A stretch of DNA of 22,242 nt, from NCBI GenBank assembly GCA_937916075.1, contig CALGHW010000019.1:1-22242 (forward strand), read 5' to 3'. The stretch is from an uncultured Prevotella sp. (GTDB taxonomy: Bacteria; Bacteroidota; Bacteroidia; Bacteroidales; Bacteroidaceae). Positions within the stretch are counted from its first letter, which is position 1, and every line of letters starts with the position of its first letter. A program made the position numbers and the translations under genes. The notes beneath the pieces were generated by a model. That model saw nothing but the letters and a program-made list of their open reading frames with translations. It was not told where the DNA came from and did not search any database. Below are positions 1 to 8,205 of this stretch, in pieces.

Positions 1-864
1 GGCAGTGGCGATGGTGCTCACGCCCACCGGTCCGCCCTTGAACTTGTCGATGATGGTGAGCAGAATCTTGTTGTCGGTCTCGTCCAGTCCATATTGGTCG
101 ATGTTGAGGGCCGTCAGCGACAGCTGGGTGATGGTGGTGTCGATGCGTCCGGTGCCCTTCACCTGGGCGAAGTCCCTGACCCGTCGCAGTAAGGCGTTGG
201 CTATACGTGGCGTGCCGCGGCTGCGCCGGGCTATCTCCAGGGCCGCCTCATCATCGATGGGCACGCCCAGCAGGCTGGCCGACCGCTTGAGGATGCGCTG
301 CAGCGTCTCCGGGTCATAATACTCCAAGTGCATGTTGATGCCGAAGCGTGCCCGGAGCGGTGCCGTGAGCAGTCCGCTGCGGGTGGTGGCTCCCACGAGG
401 GTGAAGGGGTTGAGGTCTATCTGGATGGAGCGGGCCGAGGGGCCTTTGTCAATCATGATGTCTATGCGGTAGTCCTCCATGGCCGAGTAGAGATACTCCT
501 CCACCACAGGCGACAGGCGGTGAATCTCGTCGATGAAGAGCACGTCGTTGCGCTCCAGCGAGGTGAGGATGCCGGCCAGGTCGCCGGGCTTGTCGAGGAT
601 AGGTCCGCTGGTAATCTTGAATCCCACGCCCAGCTCGTTGGCGATGATGTTGCTCAGCGTGGTCTTGCCCAGGCCGGGCGGTCCGTAGAGCAGGGTGTGG
701 TCGAGAGGCTCGCCCCGGTATTTGGCCGCCTCGACAAACACTTCGAGATTGTCCACCACCTTCTGCTGTCCGTTGAAGTCGTGGAACCGCAGGGGGCGGA
801 GGGCATTCTCAAAGTCTTTCTCGGCCGAGGTGGCTTCTTGTCTGATATCGAAATCGTCGTCCAT
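1..864 (-). CDS. ruvB: Holliday junction branch migration DNA helicase RuvB (3' end cut by window edge)
   Basis: RuvB is the hexameric AAA+ motor that drives Holliday junction migration with RuvA before RuvC cleavage. Reverse-strand translation from the ATG at 864 gives 288 codons in frame to base 1 with no stop, so roughly 50 C-terminal residues (end of the winged-helix DNA-binding domain) lie outside. Visible motifs: Walker A GPPGLGKT at residues 61-68, Walker B VLFIDEIHRL at about 108-117, sensor-1 region LVGATTRSG near 157-164, and arginine-finger segment PLRARFG near 169-175. The N-terminal start MDDDFDIR is usual for Bacteroidetes RuvB. The start lies 21 bases after the stop of the M16 peptidase gene, so the two are probably co-transcribed. 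No promoter-like TAnnTTTG is seen in the gap. Identification is very secure. Confidence 0.97.
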   Translation of the reverse strand, partial: MDDDFDIRQEATSAEKDFENALRPLRFHDFNGQQKVVDNLEVFVEAAKYRGEPLDHTLLYGPPGLGKTTLSNIIANELGVGFKITSGPILDKPGDLAGILTSLERNDVLFIDEIHRLSPVVEEYLYSAMEDYRIDIMIDKGPSARSIQIDLNPFTLVGATTRSGLLTAPLRARFGINMHLEYYDPETLQRILKRSASLLGVPIDDEAALEIARRSRGTPRIANALLRRVRDFAQVKGTGRIDTTITQLSLTALNIDQYGLDETDNKILLTIIDKFKGGPVGVSTIATA

Positions 865-885
865 TGATGTCTTTTTGAAGGTGGG

Positions 886-3711
886 TTATTTCTCAGGCAT
901 CATGATGACCTCCACGCGGTTGCCCGCTTGGAGGAAGTCCTTCATGAAGGCCGAGATGGTGGCTGGCGTCTGGGCCTCTACCGTCTTCTTGTAGTCTGTG
1001 AACATATCCACGCCATAGTTGCGGTAGTCGTCCACGACACTCATCCAGTAGCGGTTGGTCTTGGTCTGCTCGTCATAGTTCTTCAGCATGAATTCCTTCA
1101 CCTTCTGGAGCATGCCCTCGTCGCAGTGGCTGGCCAGGTTTTGTGCCTCTTCGCGCATACACTTCAGGGCGATGTCGGCCTTTTCGGGTTTCATGGGGCA
1201 GTAGGCCATGATGGTGGCGTTGACCTTTTCGTCCAGTCGTGACAGGGTGGCGCTGGCGCCGCAGCTGTAGGCGGCACTCTCCTTCTCGCGAATCTTGTCG
1301 AGATAAATCATGGTGAGTATCTGTCCGGCCATGTCACACCGCACGTCGTTCACCTGCGAGTAGGCCATCTTGTCGTTGCGCCATATCATCACGCTCATGG
1401 CCTTGGGTGTCTCCATCTTGCGCTTGAAGCTGTTGACCACCACGCCCTGGGCCTGTGTGCGGATGTCGTGTCCCTTCACCACCTTCTTTTGGGCGGGCAG
1501 CGAGGCGATATACTGCTCGATGAGCGGGCGGATGGTGGCCTCGTCATAGTTGCCCATGATGGTGAAGGTGTAGGCGGCGGCGTTGGCCAGCCGCTCGCGT
1601 GCTATCTGGAGGATGCGGTCATAGCTTACCTGCTTCAGGTCGTCGAGAGTAAGCGGGGTGAAGCGGGGGTTGTGACACATCGTAGTGGTCTGCAGACTGT
1701 CTGAGAAGGCCATGTCGGGCGAGAGAGCCTTGTTTTTCAGGCTCACCTCCATGGTCTTCATCAGGTTGTCAAACGACTCCTGATCCTTGTTAATCTTCGT
1801 GAAGTAGAGATACATCAGCTGGAGCATGGTCTCCACGTCCTTGGGTGTGGACGATCCGCTCACGCTCTGTCGGCGTGTGCCGAAGGAGAAGGATGCCGAG
1901 GCTATTTTGCCGGCCAGCGCCTTTTCCAGTTCGGTGTGCGAGAAGTTGCCCAGTCCGCTGGCCTCGATGACATCGTCGGCCAGTTTCAGGTTGACAAAGT
2001 CTTTCGGGTTGCTGTAGAGCGACTGTCCGCCCTGGCCCTCGGCCTCCAGGAGCACCTGGTCCTGCTTGTAGTCAGTCTTCTTCAGTACCACCTTGGCACC
2101 GTTCGACAGGGTCAGTTCGGTATAGCCCAGCCGGTCGTTTTTCACCTCCTTGACGATATGCCCGGCCTTGGGTTTGGCGGTGATGAGCGGCTCGTCCTTC
2201 ACGTTGTCCACATAGGCCGACAGCTGTTCACCGCGCACGCCGGCGATGGCTTTGAGGAATTGCTCGCTGGTGGGGTAAGCGGCTCCGGCCTTCTCTGTGT
2301 TGAAGTTGATGATGACCATATTGGAGTCATTCTCGTGAATCATGTCCTTCAGTCCCGTGTTGATAAGCTCCAGGGGGAGCATCGGCACCAGTTGCTTCAT
2401 GATTTGGTAGTGGTCGTCGATAGAGGGAATCGGCTCGTTGGCCAGGAAGTTCTCCTTATACTGGTTGCAGAACTGCACGTTGTACCGCTTGTCCTTGTTG
2501 CTGTAAGCCTTGTCGAGTGCGCTCAGGTAGTTTTGAGTGAAGCGTTTATACTCTGTGGCTGTGAATCCGAAGCGTGTGGCCCGCAGCAGCTCGCGGTAAA
2601 CGGCGGCCAGTGCCTCCACGGTCTGTCCGTCCTTAGGCGTGCAGTCTATCTCGAAGGCCTCCTTGGTCTTGGCGAAGATATAGTTGCCGTAGTCTGACGA
2701 TGCGCTCACAAAGGGGCTTTCGGCCTTTTGGGCGGCCTCGGTGAGCCGGTTGTCGAGCATGGTCACGATGGCGTTCTGTGCATATTGGCTTACGAGGTAG
2801 GCCATACTGGTCTTCAGCGAGTCGGGTGTGGCGTCGAGCTTGAAGAGCATCTCCACGATGTTTTGCGGCATCTCCTTGTCCTTGTCGATGACCACGATGG
2901 GCGCGGCGTTGTCGGGCACCGGCTCGGCTTCCACCTTGGCCGGGTTCTTGGGCAGCCGGATGCTGCCGAAGAGCTTCTTGATTTGTGCCTCCACGTGGTC
3001 CACGTCCACATCGCCTACCACGATGATGCCCTGGTTGTCGGGTCGGTACCATTTCTCATAGTAGTTCTGGAGCACTTGGGGCTTGAAGCTGTTGACGATG
3101 CTCATCAGTCCGATAGGCATGCGCTGTCCGTATTTGGAGCCGGCGTAGAGTGTGGGCAGGTTGCGCTCAAACATACGCATCACGGCGCTGGTGCGCAGTC
3201 GCCACTCTTCGTTGATGACGCCCCGCTCCTTGTCTATCTCCTTGGGGTCGAGGGTCAGTCCGTCGGCCCAGTCGTAGAGGATGAGCAGGCAGGAGTCCAC
3301 CACGCCCTCGCGCTGTGTGGGCACGTTGGAGATGTTGTATACCGTCTGGTCGATGCTGGTGTAGGCGTTGAGGTCGCGTCCGAACTTGACGCCGATGGAC
3401 TCGCAGTAGCGTATCAGGTCATTGCCTTTGAAGTGCTTGGTGCCGTTGAAGCACATATGCTCCAGGAAGTGGGCCAGTCCGCGCTGGTCGTCATTCTCTT
3501 GGAGCGAGCCCACCTTTTGGGCGATGAAGAATTCGGCCTGGTGTTCGGGCCAGTTGTTGTGCCGGATGTAGTAGGTCAGTCCGTTGTCCAGATGGCCTAT
3601 GCGCACATCCTTGTCCACGGGGATGGGTGGCAGTTGCATGCCCTGCGCCCCGGCTGTGATGGCTGTGATGAGCAGCACCACGAGTGTCATGAGTTTTCTC
3701 AATCTTTTCAT
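886..3711 (-). CDS. Secreted M16 family zinc metallopeptidase (insulinase/pitrilysin type)
   Basis: The 941-residue product has a signal peptide (basic MKRLRK, hydrophobic stretch to about residue 20, cleavage near AGAQ), so it is probably periplasmic. The inverted zinc motif HFLEH is at residues 81-85 (H81, E84 catalytic, H85). The downstream ERGVINEE block at 162-169 supplies the third ligand, probably E169. The length and two-lobe layout match double-domain M16 enzymes such as PqqL: catalytic N-terminal half, then a second half carrying no HxxEH, as is normal for the family. Such enzymes clamp and cut small unfolded peptides; the substrate here is unknown. The start ATG at 3711 is preceded by an A/T-rich stretch typical of Bacteroidetes translation starts. 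It sits 30 bases after the truncated ATPase_like gene and 21 bases before ruvB, so it probably shares their transcript. Confidence 0.93.
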   Translation of the reverse strand: MKRLRKLMTLVVLLITAITAGAQGMQLPPIPVDKDVRIGHLDNGLTYYIRHNNWPEHQAEFFIAQKVGSLQENDDQRGLAHFLEHMCFNGTKHFKGNDLIRYCESIGVKFGRDLNAYTSIDQTVYNISNVPTQREGVVDSCLLILYDWADGLTLDPKEIDKERGVINEEWRLRTSAVMRMFERNLPTLYAGSKYGQRMPIGLMSIVNSFKPQVLQNYYEKWYRPDNQGIIVVGDVDVDHVEAQIKKLFGSIRLPKNPAKVEAEPVPDNAAPIVVIDKDKEMPQNIVEMLFKLDATPDSLKTSMAYLVSQYAQNAIVTMLDNRLTEAAQKAESPFVSASSDYGNYIFAKTKEAFEIDCTPKDGQTVEALAAVYRELLRATRFGFTATEYKRFTQNYLSALDKAYSNKDKRYNVQFCNQYKENFLANEPIPSIDDHYQIMKQLVPMLPLELINTGLKDMIHENDSNMVIINFNTEKAGAAYPTSEQFLKAIAGVRGEQLSAYVDNVKDEPLITAKPKAGHIVKEVKNDRLGYTELTLSNGAKVVLKKTDYKQDQVLLEAEGQGGQSLYSNPKDFVNLKLADDVIEASGLGNFSHTELEKALAGKIASASFSFGTRRQSVSGSSTPKDVETMLQLMYLYFTKINKDQESFDNLMKTMEVSLKNKALSPDMAFSDSLQTTTMCHNPRFTPLTLDDLKQVSYDRILQIARERLANAAAYTFTIMGNYDEATIRPLIEQYIASLPAQKKVVKGHDIRTQAQGVVVNSFKRKMETPKAMSVMIWRNDKMAYSQVNDVRCDMAGQILTMIYLDKIREKESAAYSCGASATLSRLDEKVNATIMAYCPMKPEKADIALKCMREEAQNLASHCDEGMLQKVKEFMLKNYDEQTKTNRYWMSVVDDYRNYGVDMFTDYKKTVEAQTPATISAFMKDFLQAGNRVEVIMMPEK

Positions 3712-3741
3712 TGAAGTTCTTTTATTATTACGATGATTTTT

Positions 3742-4905
3742 TTATTTTTGTAGGTAGTTGTTGGCCAGCAGGATGATGAATCCGCGTTTCACCTCGTCGT
3801 TGGGGAAGTCGAGCAGGAAGGTGTTCATGCTTCGGTCATAGTCTTTGATGGTGAGGTATCCGCTTTGGAATATCATGGGCAGCGGCCTCTCCACGTCGGC
3901 CCGGTAGTCCACAAACTGTTCCGGCAGGTAGTATTGTCCGGTCAGCTCGTTGAGGTTCTCGTTGAAGTGCTGCAGCAGCCTGATGAGATAGGTGGGCGTT
4001 CCGGTGCGGAACCAGTAGTCCTGCACATCCTGCTTCTTCAGGGTGTTGAGCAGGCTGAAGGGATTGTACACCCCTTTCATCCGCTTGCTGAAATGGTATC
4101 CGTCAAACTGCTTGCGCAGCACGTTTCTCATCTCTTCCGGGGTATATTCGTAGCTGTTGGCCATTGTTTGGACAGGTTCCGTGAAGTATCGGTCAATCTC
4201 CTCGTCGGTCATGCCGCACAAGGTGTCATACTGTGGGTCCATGCTGATGTCGTCGGGCTGGTTGAATCCGCTGAACACGCTCACCTGTGAGAATTTGGTC
4301 ACGCCCGTCAGCAGGACAAACTGCAGGTCTTGGTCAGCCAGTTTGAAGGTGGAGTAAAAGGCTTTCAGCACCTCGCGCTGGTGGTCTTCCAGGGAAATCT
4401 CCTGTCCCTGCTGGTTGAGCACGATATTGGAGTCCATCACGTCGAGAATGGGCTTGTCGTATTCGTCGACGAGCACCACACAGCGCAGCCCGGTCTGTCG
4501 GTGGGCTTCTTCCATGACGTGCGCAAACCGTCGGCCGATGCTCATGGGCCGCTCGTTGGCGATGCCGTATTGCTTCTCCCACCGGGCTATATAGTCCTCG
4601 ATGGTTTCGTCGAGTGTCCCCACTTGGGTGTATCTGTCGGCATTGAAGTCGATGTGGAACACGGGGTAAGTCTTCCACTCCGTCTCCAGACTGTCGATGG
4701 CGAGTCCCTTGAACAGCTCCTTTCGCCCCAGGTAATAGTTTTCCAGGGTAGACACCAGAAGACTTTTGCCGAACCGTCGTGGGCGGCTCAGAAAATAAAT
4801 CTTACCTGTGTGTGTGAGCGAGTAGATGAGGTCTGTCTTGTCCACATACACATATCCGTCTTCTCGGATTTGCTCGAATGTTTGTATTCCAATAGGGTAT
4901 TTCAT
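3742..4905 (-). CDS. AAA-ATPase_like (DUF1703 family) protein, C-terminally truncated
   Basis: The reading frame is open from 4950, but the family's N-terminus (MKYPIGIQTFEQIRE) begins at the ATG at 4905, giving 387 residues. The P-loop variant RPRRFGKS is at residues 41-48 and a Walker-B-like segment, VVLVDEYDKPILD, follows in the middle. The remainder (SGYLTIKDYD, FLLDFPNDEVKRGF) matches the usual linker of this family. Full-length relatives, as I recall them, have about 520 residues with a C-terminal PD-(D/E)XK nuclease domain. Here the protein stops right after LLANNYLQK, where that domain should begin, and the M16 gene starts 30 bases later. The family is abundant and often variable in gut Bacteroidetes; its function is not established. 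This copy may be non-functional or may act as an ATPase only. A TAACTTTG box lies about 33 bases upstream. Confidence 0.85.
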   Translation of the reverse strand: MKYPIGIQTFEQIREDGYVYVDKTDLIYSLTHTGKIYFLSRPRRFGKSLLVSTLENYYLGRKELFKGLAIDSLETEWKTYPVFHIDFNADRYTQVGTLDETIEDYIARWEKQYGIANERPMSIGRRFAHVMEEAHRQTGLRCVVLVDEYDKPILDVMDSNIVLNQQGQEISLEDHQREVLKAFYSTFKLADQDLQFVLLTGVTKFSQVSVFSGFNQPDDISMDPQYDTLCGMTDEEIDRYFTEPVQTMANSYEYTPEEMRNVLRKQFDGYHFSKRMKGVYNPFSLLNTLKKQDVQDYWFRTGTPTYLIRLLQHFNENLNELTGQYYLPEQFVDYRADVERPLPMIFQSGYLTIKDYDRSMNTFLLDFPNDEVKRGFIILLANNYLQK

Positions 4906-4937
4906 GGCTGAATGGGTTTGGTGAGGCAATATCCATA

Positions 4938-4945
4938 CAAAGTTA
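4938..4945 (-). promoter_or_regulatory. Candidate -7 promoter box of the truncated ATPase gene
   Basis: On the minus strand the bases read TAACTTTG, a full match to the Bacteroidetes -7 consensus TAnnTTTG. The ATG at 4905 lies 32 bases downstream, giving a short leader of about 25 bases. No good TTTG is found at the expected -33 distance, only a T-rich stretch, so the promoter is likely but not complete. If real, it would also drive the M16 peptidase and ruvB genes. Confidence 0.5.
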
Positions 4946-5067
4946 AGCATTTATTCTGGCATAGGGGGGAAAAGAAGCGATTATTTTGGCTTATTTCAGA
5001 TTCGTGGCGGTGAAAGGGCCGCACTACTGGTGGAAGTGGCTTGGGATAGGTGATATTGTTGGCAGGT

Positions 5068-5165
5068 TTAGAGCCAGTCACCATGGTGGAAGGTACCAGT
5101 CACCAAGGTGGTTGATACCAGTCACCAAGGTGACTGGTACCTTCCACCTTGGTGACTGGCTCTAA
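5068..5165. repeat. Large inverted repeat built from 22-base tandem units
   Basis: Arms 5068-5104 and 5129-5165 are 37 bases each and complementary with one mismatch, separated by 24 bases. The same stretch is also three direct units of 22 bases starting CCAGTCACC (near 5074, 5096 and 5118), with a fourth in reverse orientation. The third unit contains CCAGTCACCAAGGTGACTGG (5118-5137), a palindrome except for its AA centre. No T-run follows on either strand, so it is not a simple terminator. It looks like an intergenic repetitive element or a multi-site protein-binding region. No reading frame covers it. Confidence 0.85.
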
Positions 5166-5257
5166 GGTGGGCTGCTTTTGTGCTTGATATCGGCCTGTTG
5201 GCTCCTTCTTGGGGGCTGTTTTCCAGCACATTACTATGGCGCGGTTGGCTTGGGGTG

Positions 5258-5392
5258 TCTCTTCGTAATCAGGCAGTCTTGTTTTCTTGGAATGAACGGA
5301 TGTAATAAAAAATATTAAGTTAGGTGTTCAAATTTAATTTGACCTGTGCGGTGAGACACCGCACCTACTGCCTTTTTCAACCGTACAGGTTG
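5258..5392 (+). repeat. Composite dispersed repeat, copy A
   Basis: Three modules follow each other. Module 1 (5258-5313) matches the reverse complement of 8721-8776 at 46 of 56 bases without gaps. Then 5315-5340 resembles the terminal inverted repeat of the 8206-8456 element (starting TTAAGTTAGGTGTTCAAA). Module 2 (5346-5392) begins with the palindrome GTGCGGTGAGACACCGCAC and matches the reverse complement of 8556-8603. Modules 1 and 2 keep the same order in both copies. Nothing here looks coding. The rest of the gene-free stretch 4946-5661, outside this repeat, the one at 5068-5165 and the promoters, shows nothing I can name. Confidence 0.8.
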
Positions 5393-5408
5393 TTTTTTCG
5401 ATGAAATA

Positions 5409-5440
5409 TTTGTTTCGTATGCTTATTTTCTGTATTTTTG
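5409..5440 (+). promoter_or_regulatory. Bacteroidetes-type promoter upstream of the secreted-protein cassette
   Basis: TTTG at 5409-5412, a 20-base spacer, and TATTTTTG at 5433-5440 match the -33/-7 consensus (TTTG, TAnnTTTG) with good spacing. Transcription would begin near 5447, leaving a leader of about 215 bases before the ATG at 5662. The leader holds a 12-codon open frame beginning at the ATG at 5456; it may be chance. Confidence 0.65.
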
Positions 5441-5516
5441 CCGTCGAAAAAAGGTATGAAGGTTCTTTGTAACGGTTTTTTAACACCGCGGTAACTCAGT
5501 TGTCTTTCCGGCTGTT

Positions 5517-5524
5517 TACTTTTG
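5517..5524 (+). promoter_or_regulatory. Second candidate -7 box of the cassette
   Basis: TACTTTTG matches TAnnTTTG. A start near 5531 would give a leader of about 130 bases. No TTTG lies at the proper distance upstream, so it is weaker than the promoter at 5409-5440. It could be a second or regulated start. Confidence 0.35.
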
Positions 5525-5661
5525 CGCTCCGGACGACAATCTCACAGGGGGTAGCTACTGCGGACGGGTGTGCGACAGCCTTTCCTCGCTTCCTCTCCCT
5601 GATGACGTTTCTCAAATGTGTAATAGAAATAACAAAATTATAAATCACTAAAATTTTATCT

Positions 5662-7800
5662 ATGAAACATTATCTACGATTTTCATTGATGCTACTCCTC
5701 ATCGTGCTATACGGGGGGGTGAGTTTTGGACAGACGAGTAAAACTTACTCTTACACATTTACGAAAAAAGTTTTTTCGAGCAAATCTGAAACGCAAACTC
5801 TTAATGGTGTGGCATGGAGCCTTACAACAGATGCTAATTATTTAGGGGTGGACAATTCTAAAGGTCAGCAAATAGGAAGTAGTAAAGCCCCGGCTACAAG
5901 TATTGTTCTTTCTACAAGCGGAATAGAAGGAACTATATCTTCAGTAAAAGTGAATACATGTGGAGCTTCTGACATTAAAGCTACTTTAAGTGTTTCTGTT
6001 GGTGAAATTACTTATAATCCGGCATCTTATACCTTAACAAATTCAGCAAAAGATGTTGAGCTTTCGGGAAGTTCAAGTGGAGAGATAAGACTTGTCTATA
6101 CGAATAACTCTAAAAAAGCTATCTATATAAAGAGTATTGAAGTTACTTATGAAGAGACTTCTACAGACAAGACCTCCACGACCCTCTCTTTCGACACCGA
6201 GACCACCGAGTTTACGGTGAAGAAGGGCCAGGAGAGCTCATTCACCGCTCCCAAGGCTACCGTCAAGGATGCTGACGGCAAGGTGGTGGAAAGCGCTGTG
6301 GTAACTTACAAGAGCGACAACTCAGCCGTGGCCGCTGTTGATGATAACGGAGATGTCACCTTCGGCTCTGAGCTTGGCACAGCCGTCATTACCGCCAACT
6401 ATGCGGGCGATGACACCCACAAGGCTGCCGCACCCATCTCTTATACTATCGTTTATGGCAAGGTGCCTACTGTGATGGCTTATGCGGCCGAAACGGCAAC
6501 GACTCATGTGGGCGACAATGATTTCACCGCCCCGACCTTGACGCTGACTGCCAATGGTGAGGATATCCTCGCCGGCAAGACCATCACCTACACCAGCGAC
6601 AACGAGGAGGTGGCTTTGGTGGACGAGGATGGTACTGTAGTGTTGATGGACAAGGAAGGCACCGCCAAAATCACCGCCACCTTTGCCGGTGATGACACTT
6701 ATACCGAAGCCTCCGCTTCCTTCACACTGACCGTTACCGACCCGAACAAGAAAGAGGTGACGTTTGACTTCTCTACAATGGGATATGAGAATGCACAAGA
6801 GGTGTATGAGGTCAGCCAAGATGGCTTCTCATTGGTTTTGACAAAAGGAGGAACTAATGCCCCCAAATATTATGATAACGATAAGACTCTAAGAGTATAT
6901 AGAAATGGTGGAACGATGACCGTTTCCGCTCCTGCTGGCGTGACCATCAAGAAGATAGAAATTGCGGCAGAAAAGGGAGCCCAAACTCTAACAGCAGACC
7001 CTAATACATATACTTCTACAAGTGCCAAGTCTGGCGTATGGGAAGGCAGTGCGTCTGCTGTAACGTTTACCGTAGGTTCCACGAATCTTCAGATGACCTC
7101 CGTCACAGTCACTTATGGTGAAAAGACTTACGACTATACCTTTGACGACACGAAAGACTGTACGCCTACACTCGATAAAAACAAGTCGGTCAAGATTACC
7201 CGTAAGATGGCCAAAGACCAGTTGAACACCATCTGCTTGCCGTTTGACCTGTCGGCCGAGCAGATTGCCACGACATTTGGCGAGGGAACTGAGGTTTATG
7301 AGTTCTTGGGTGTGGAAAACAGTGTGCTGTACTTCATGACTGTAGACGAGATGAATGCTACAAAGCCTTATCTTATCAAGCCAGCCGAAGACAAGAGCGA
7401 ACTCACCTTTGATAAGATTGACGTAATAACAGATGAGGCCGCTTCAGCAAGTACAGAAGATGAAGGCTTCCAGCTCATCGGTACCTACAGCCCTGCCACA
7501 CTGGCCACCGACGGCACCAACCTCTTCCTCGCCGCAGGCGCACAGCTGAAGATGCCGAGCACGACCGGCAATACCATCAAGGGATTCCGCGCCTACTTCA
7601 AGGTGCCAGCCGGCACGAGCGGCGCCAAGCTGAGCTTCGGCGGCATCGATACCAGCATCGACAGCGTGACTATCGACGGCATGAGCCTCAAGGCTGACGG
7701 ACAGGTGTACAACCTCAACGGACAGCGCGTGGGCAGCAGCCTCAACGGACTGGCCAAGGGCATCTACCTGATGAACGGTAAGAAGTATGTAGTGAGATAA
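5662..7800 (+). CDS. Secreted multidomain surface protein with Ig-like repeats and type-IX-like C-terminal tail
   Basis: The 712-residue product has a signal peptide (residues 1-23, cleavage near SFGQ). Parts seen in order: a beta-rich domain at about 26-165 ending in YIKSIEVTYEE; two bacterial Ig-like (Big_2-type) repeats at about 172-266 and 268-360, each with a TY-x-SDN element and a later GTA-x-ITA-x-(Y/F)AGDDT block; a second beta-rich domain at 363-487 ending in MTSVTVTYGE, resembling the first; a region at 490-662 common in secreted Prevotella proteins; and a tail with VYNLNGQRV at 682-690 and KGIYLMNGKKYVVR at the end, the pattern of type IX secretion sorting tails. No catalytic motif is visible, so an adhesin or structural role is only a guess. 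Base composition shifts with the domains: 5662-6165 and about 6770-7120 are A/T-rich, the rest G/C-rich. A 63-residue gene follows 49 bases downstream. Confidence 0.85.
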   Translation: MKHYLRFSLMLLLIVLYGGVSFGQTSKTYSYTFTKKVFSSKSETQTLNGVAWSLTTDANYLGVDNSKGQQIGSSKAPATSIVLSTSGIEGTISSVKVNTCGASDIKATLSVSVGEITYNPASYTLTNSAKDVELSGSSSGEIRLVYTNNSKKAIYIKSIEVTYEETSTDKTSTTLSFDTETTEFTVKKGQESSFTAPKATVKDADGKVVESAVVTYKSDNSAVAAVDDNGDVTFGSELGTAVITANYAGDDTHKAAAPISYTIVYGKVPTVMAYAAETATTHVGDNDFTAPTLTLTANGEDILAGKTITYTSDNEEVALVDEDGTVVLMDKEGTAKITATFAGDDTYTEASASFTLTVTDPNKKEVTFDFSTMGYENAQEVYEVSQDGFSLVLTKGGTNAPKYYDNDKTLRVYRNGGTMTVSAPAGVTIKKIEIAAEKGAQTLTADPNTYTSTSAKSGVWEGSASAVTFTVGSTNLQMTSVTVTYGEKTYDYTFDDTKDCTPTLDKNKSVKITRKMAKDQLNTICLPFDLSAEQIATTFGEGTEVYEFLGVENSVLYFMTVDEMNATKPYLIKPAEDKSELTFDKIDVITDEAASASTEDEGFQLIGTYSPATLATDGTNLFLAAGAQLKMPSTTGNTIKGFRAYFKVPAGTSGAKLSFGGIDTSIDSVTIDGMSLKADGQVYNLNGQRVGSSLNGLAKGIYLMNGKKYVVR

Positions 7801-7849
7801 TCCGTGTCAACCCAATCAACAAAGAAACAATATAGAAAGGACATTAATC

Positions 7850-8041
7850 ATGAAGAAATATATCAAGCCACAGCTCAATGTCATCGTGATGAGCATGGAG
7901 ACACCTCTGCTCGCCGGCAGTGACCTCACGATAATCTATGATCCCAACAAAGTGCAAACAGGCAACGCCTATGATGAGGCCTTAGGCAAGACCACCGTCA
8001 GCGGCAGCATCTGGGACATTGACGACGAGGAGGACAAGTAA
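7850..8041 (+). CDS. Small conserved-type Bacteroidales protein (63 residues), function unknown
   Basis: I do not know a function. The N-terminus (MKKYIKPQLNVIVMSMETPLLAGSD) is basic, then mildly hydrophobic, ending in LLAGS at about residues 20-24. The middle is polar and the C-terminus very acidic (IWDIDDEEDK). Small proteins with this architecture, MKK-Y-x-x-P at the start and IWD plus acidic residues at the end, are familiar to me from Prevotella genomes, often near secreted proteins; this is from memory. It lies 49 bases after the secreted-protein gene, on the same strand, and is followed at once by a terminator, so the two form a transcription unit. It could be a peptide precursor, a secretion partner or a regulator. 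Its coding nature is supported by the A-rich start context and location; no catalytic residues are seen. Confidence 0.7.
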   Translation: MKKYIKPQLNVIVMSMETPLLAGSDLTIIYDPNKVQTGNAYDEALGKTTVSGSIWDIDDEEDK

Positions 8042-8049
8042 AAAAAACA

Positions 8050-8071
8050 GGGTGGCCCGCAAGGGCCATCC
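8050..8071 (+). other. Short GCAA-tetraloop hairpin after the small gene
   Basis: A 9-bp stem (GGGTGGCCC with GGGCCATCC, one G-U pair) closes on a GCAA tetraloop, nine bases after the stop codon. No T-run follows on the plus strand. It may stabilise the transcript 3' end or assist the stronger terminator just downstream. Confidence 0.5.
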
Positions 8072-8085
8072 TCTCCAAAAAACAA

Positions 8086-8140
8086 ATCTGCAGAAGGGCA
8101 TATCTCTTGAGACAAGGGATATGCCCTTCTGCGGATTTTG
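8086..8140 (+). terminator. Rho-independent terminator of the 5662-8041 unit
   Basis: Arms 8086-8104 and 8118-8136 form a 19-bp stem with one G-U pair and a 13-base loop, followed by TTTTG. Position and strand fit the end of the two-gene cassette. Confidence 0.85.
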
Positions 8141-8205
8141 TCATGGGGAGAACGCTTGGTATGATATAGCCCCTTGGGCTCGTCATCTATTCATCGCACC
8201 CGCTT

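Noticed and set aside
328..867. 179-residue plus-strand frame over ruvB
   Set aside because: The minus strand encodes RuvB with intact Walker motifs.
2728..3714. 328-residue plus-strand frame opposite the M16 peptidase
   Set aside because: It mirrors the coding strand of a clear zinc peptidase and has shadow-type composition.
4906..5084. 60-residue minus-strand frame upstream of the ATPase gene
   Set aside because: It has no recognisable features, overlaps the promoter box and enters the inverted repeat.
5068..5165. CRISPR array
   Set aside because: The 22-base units abut without unique spacers, one is inverted, and no cas gene is present.
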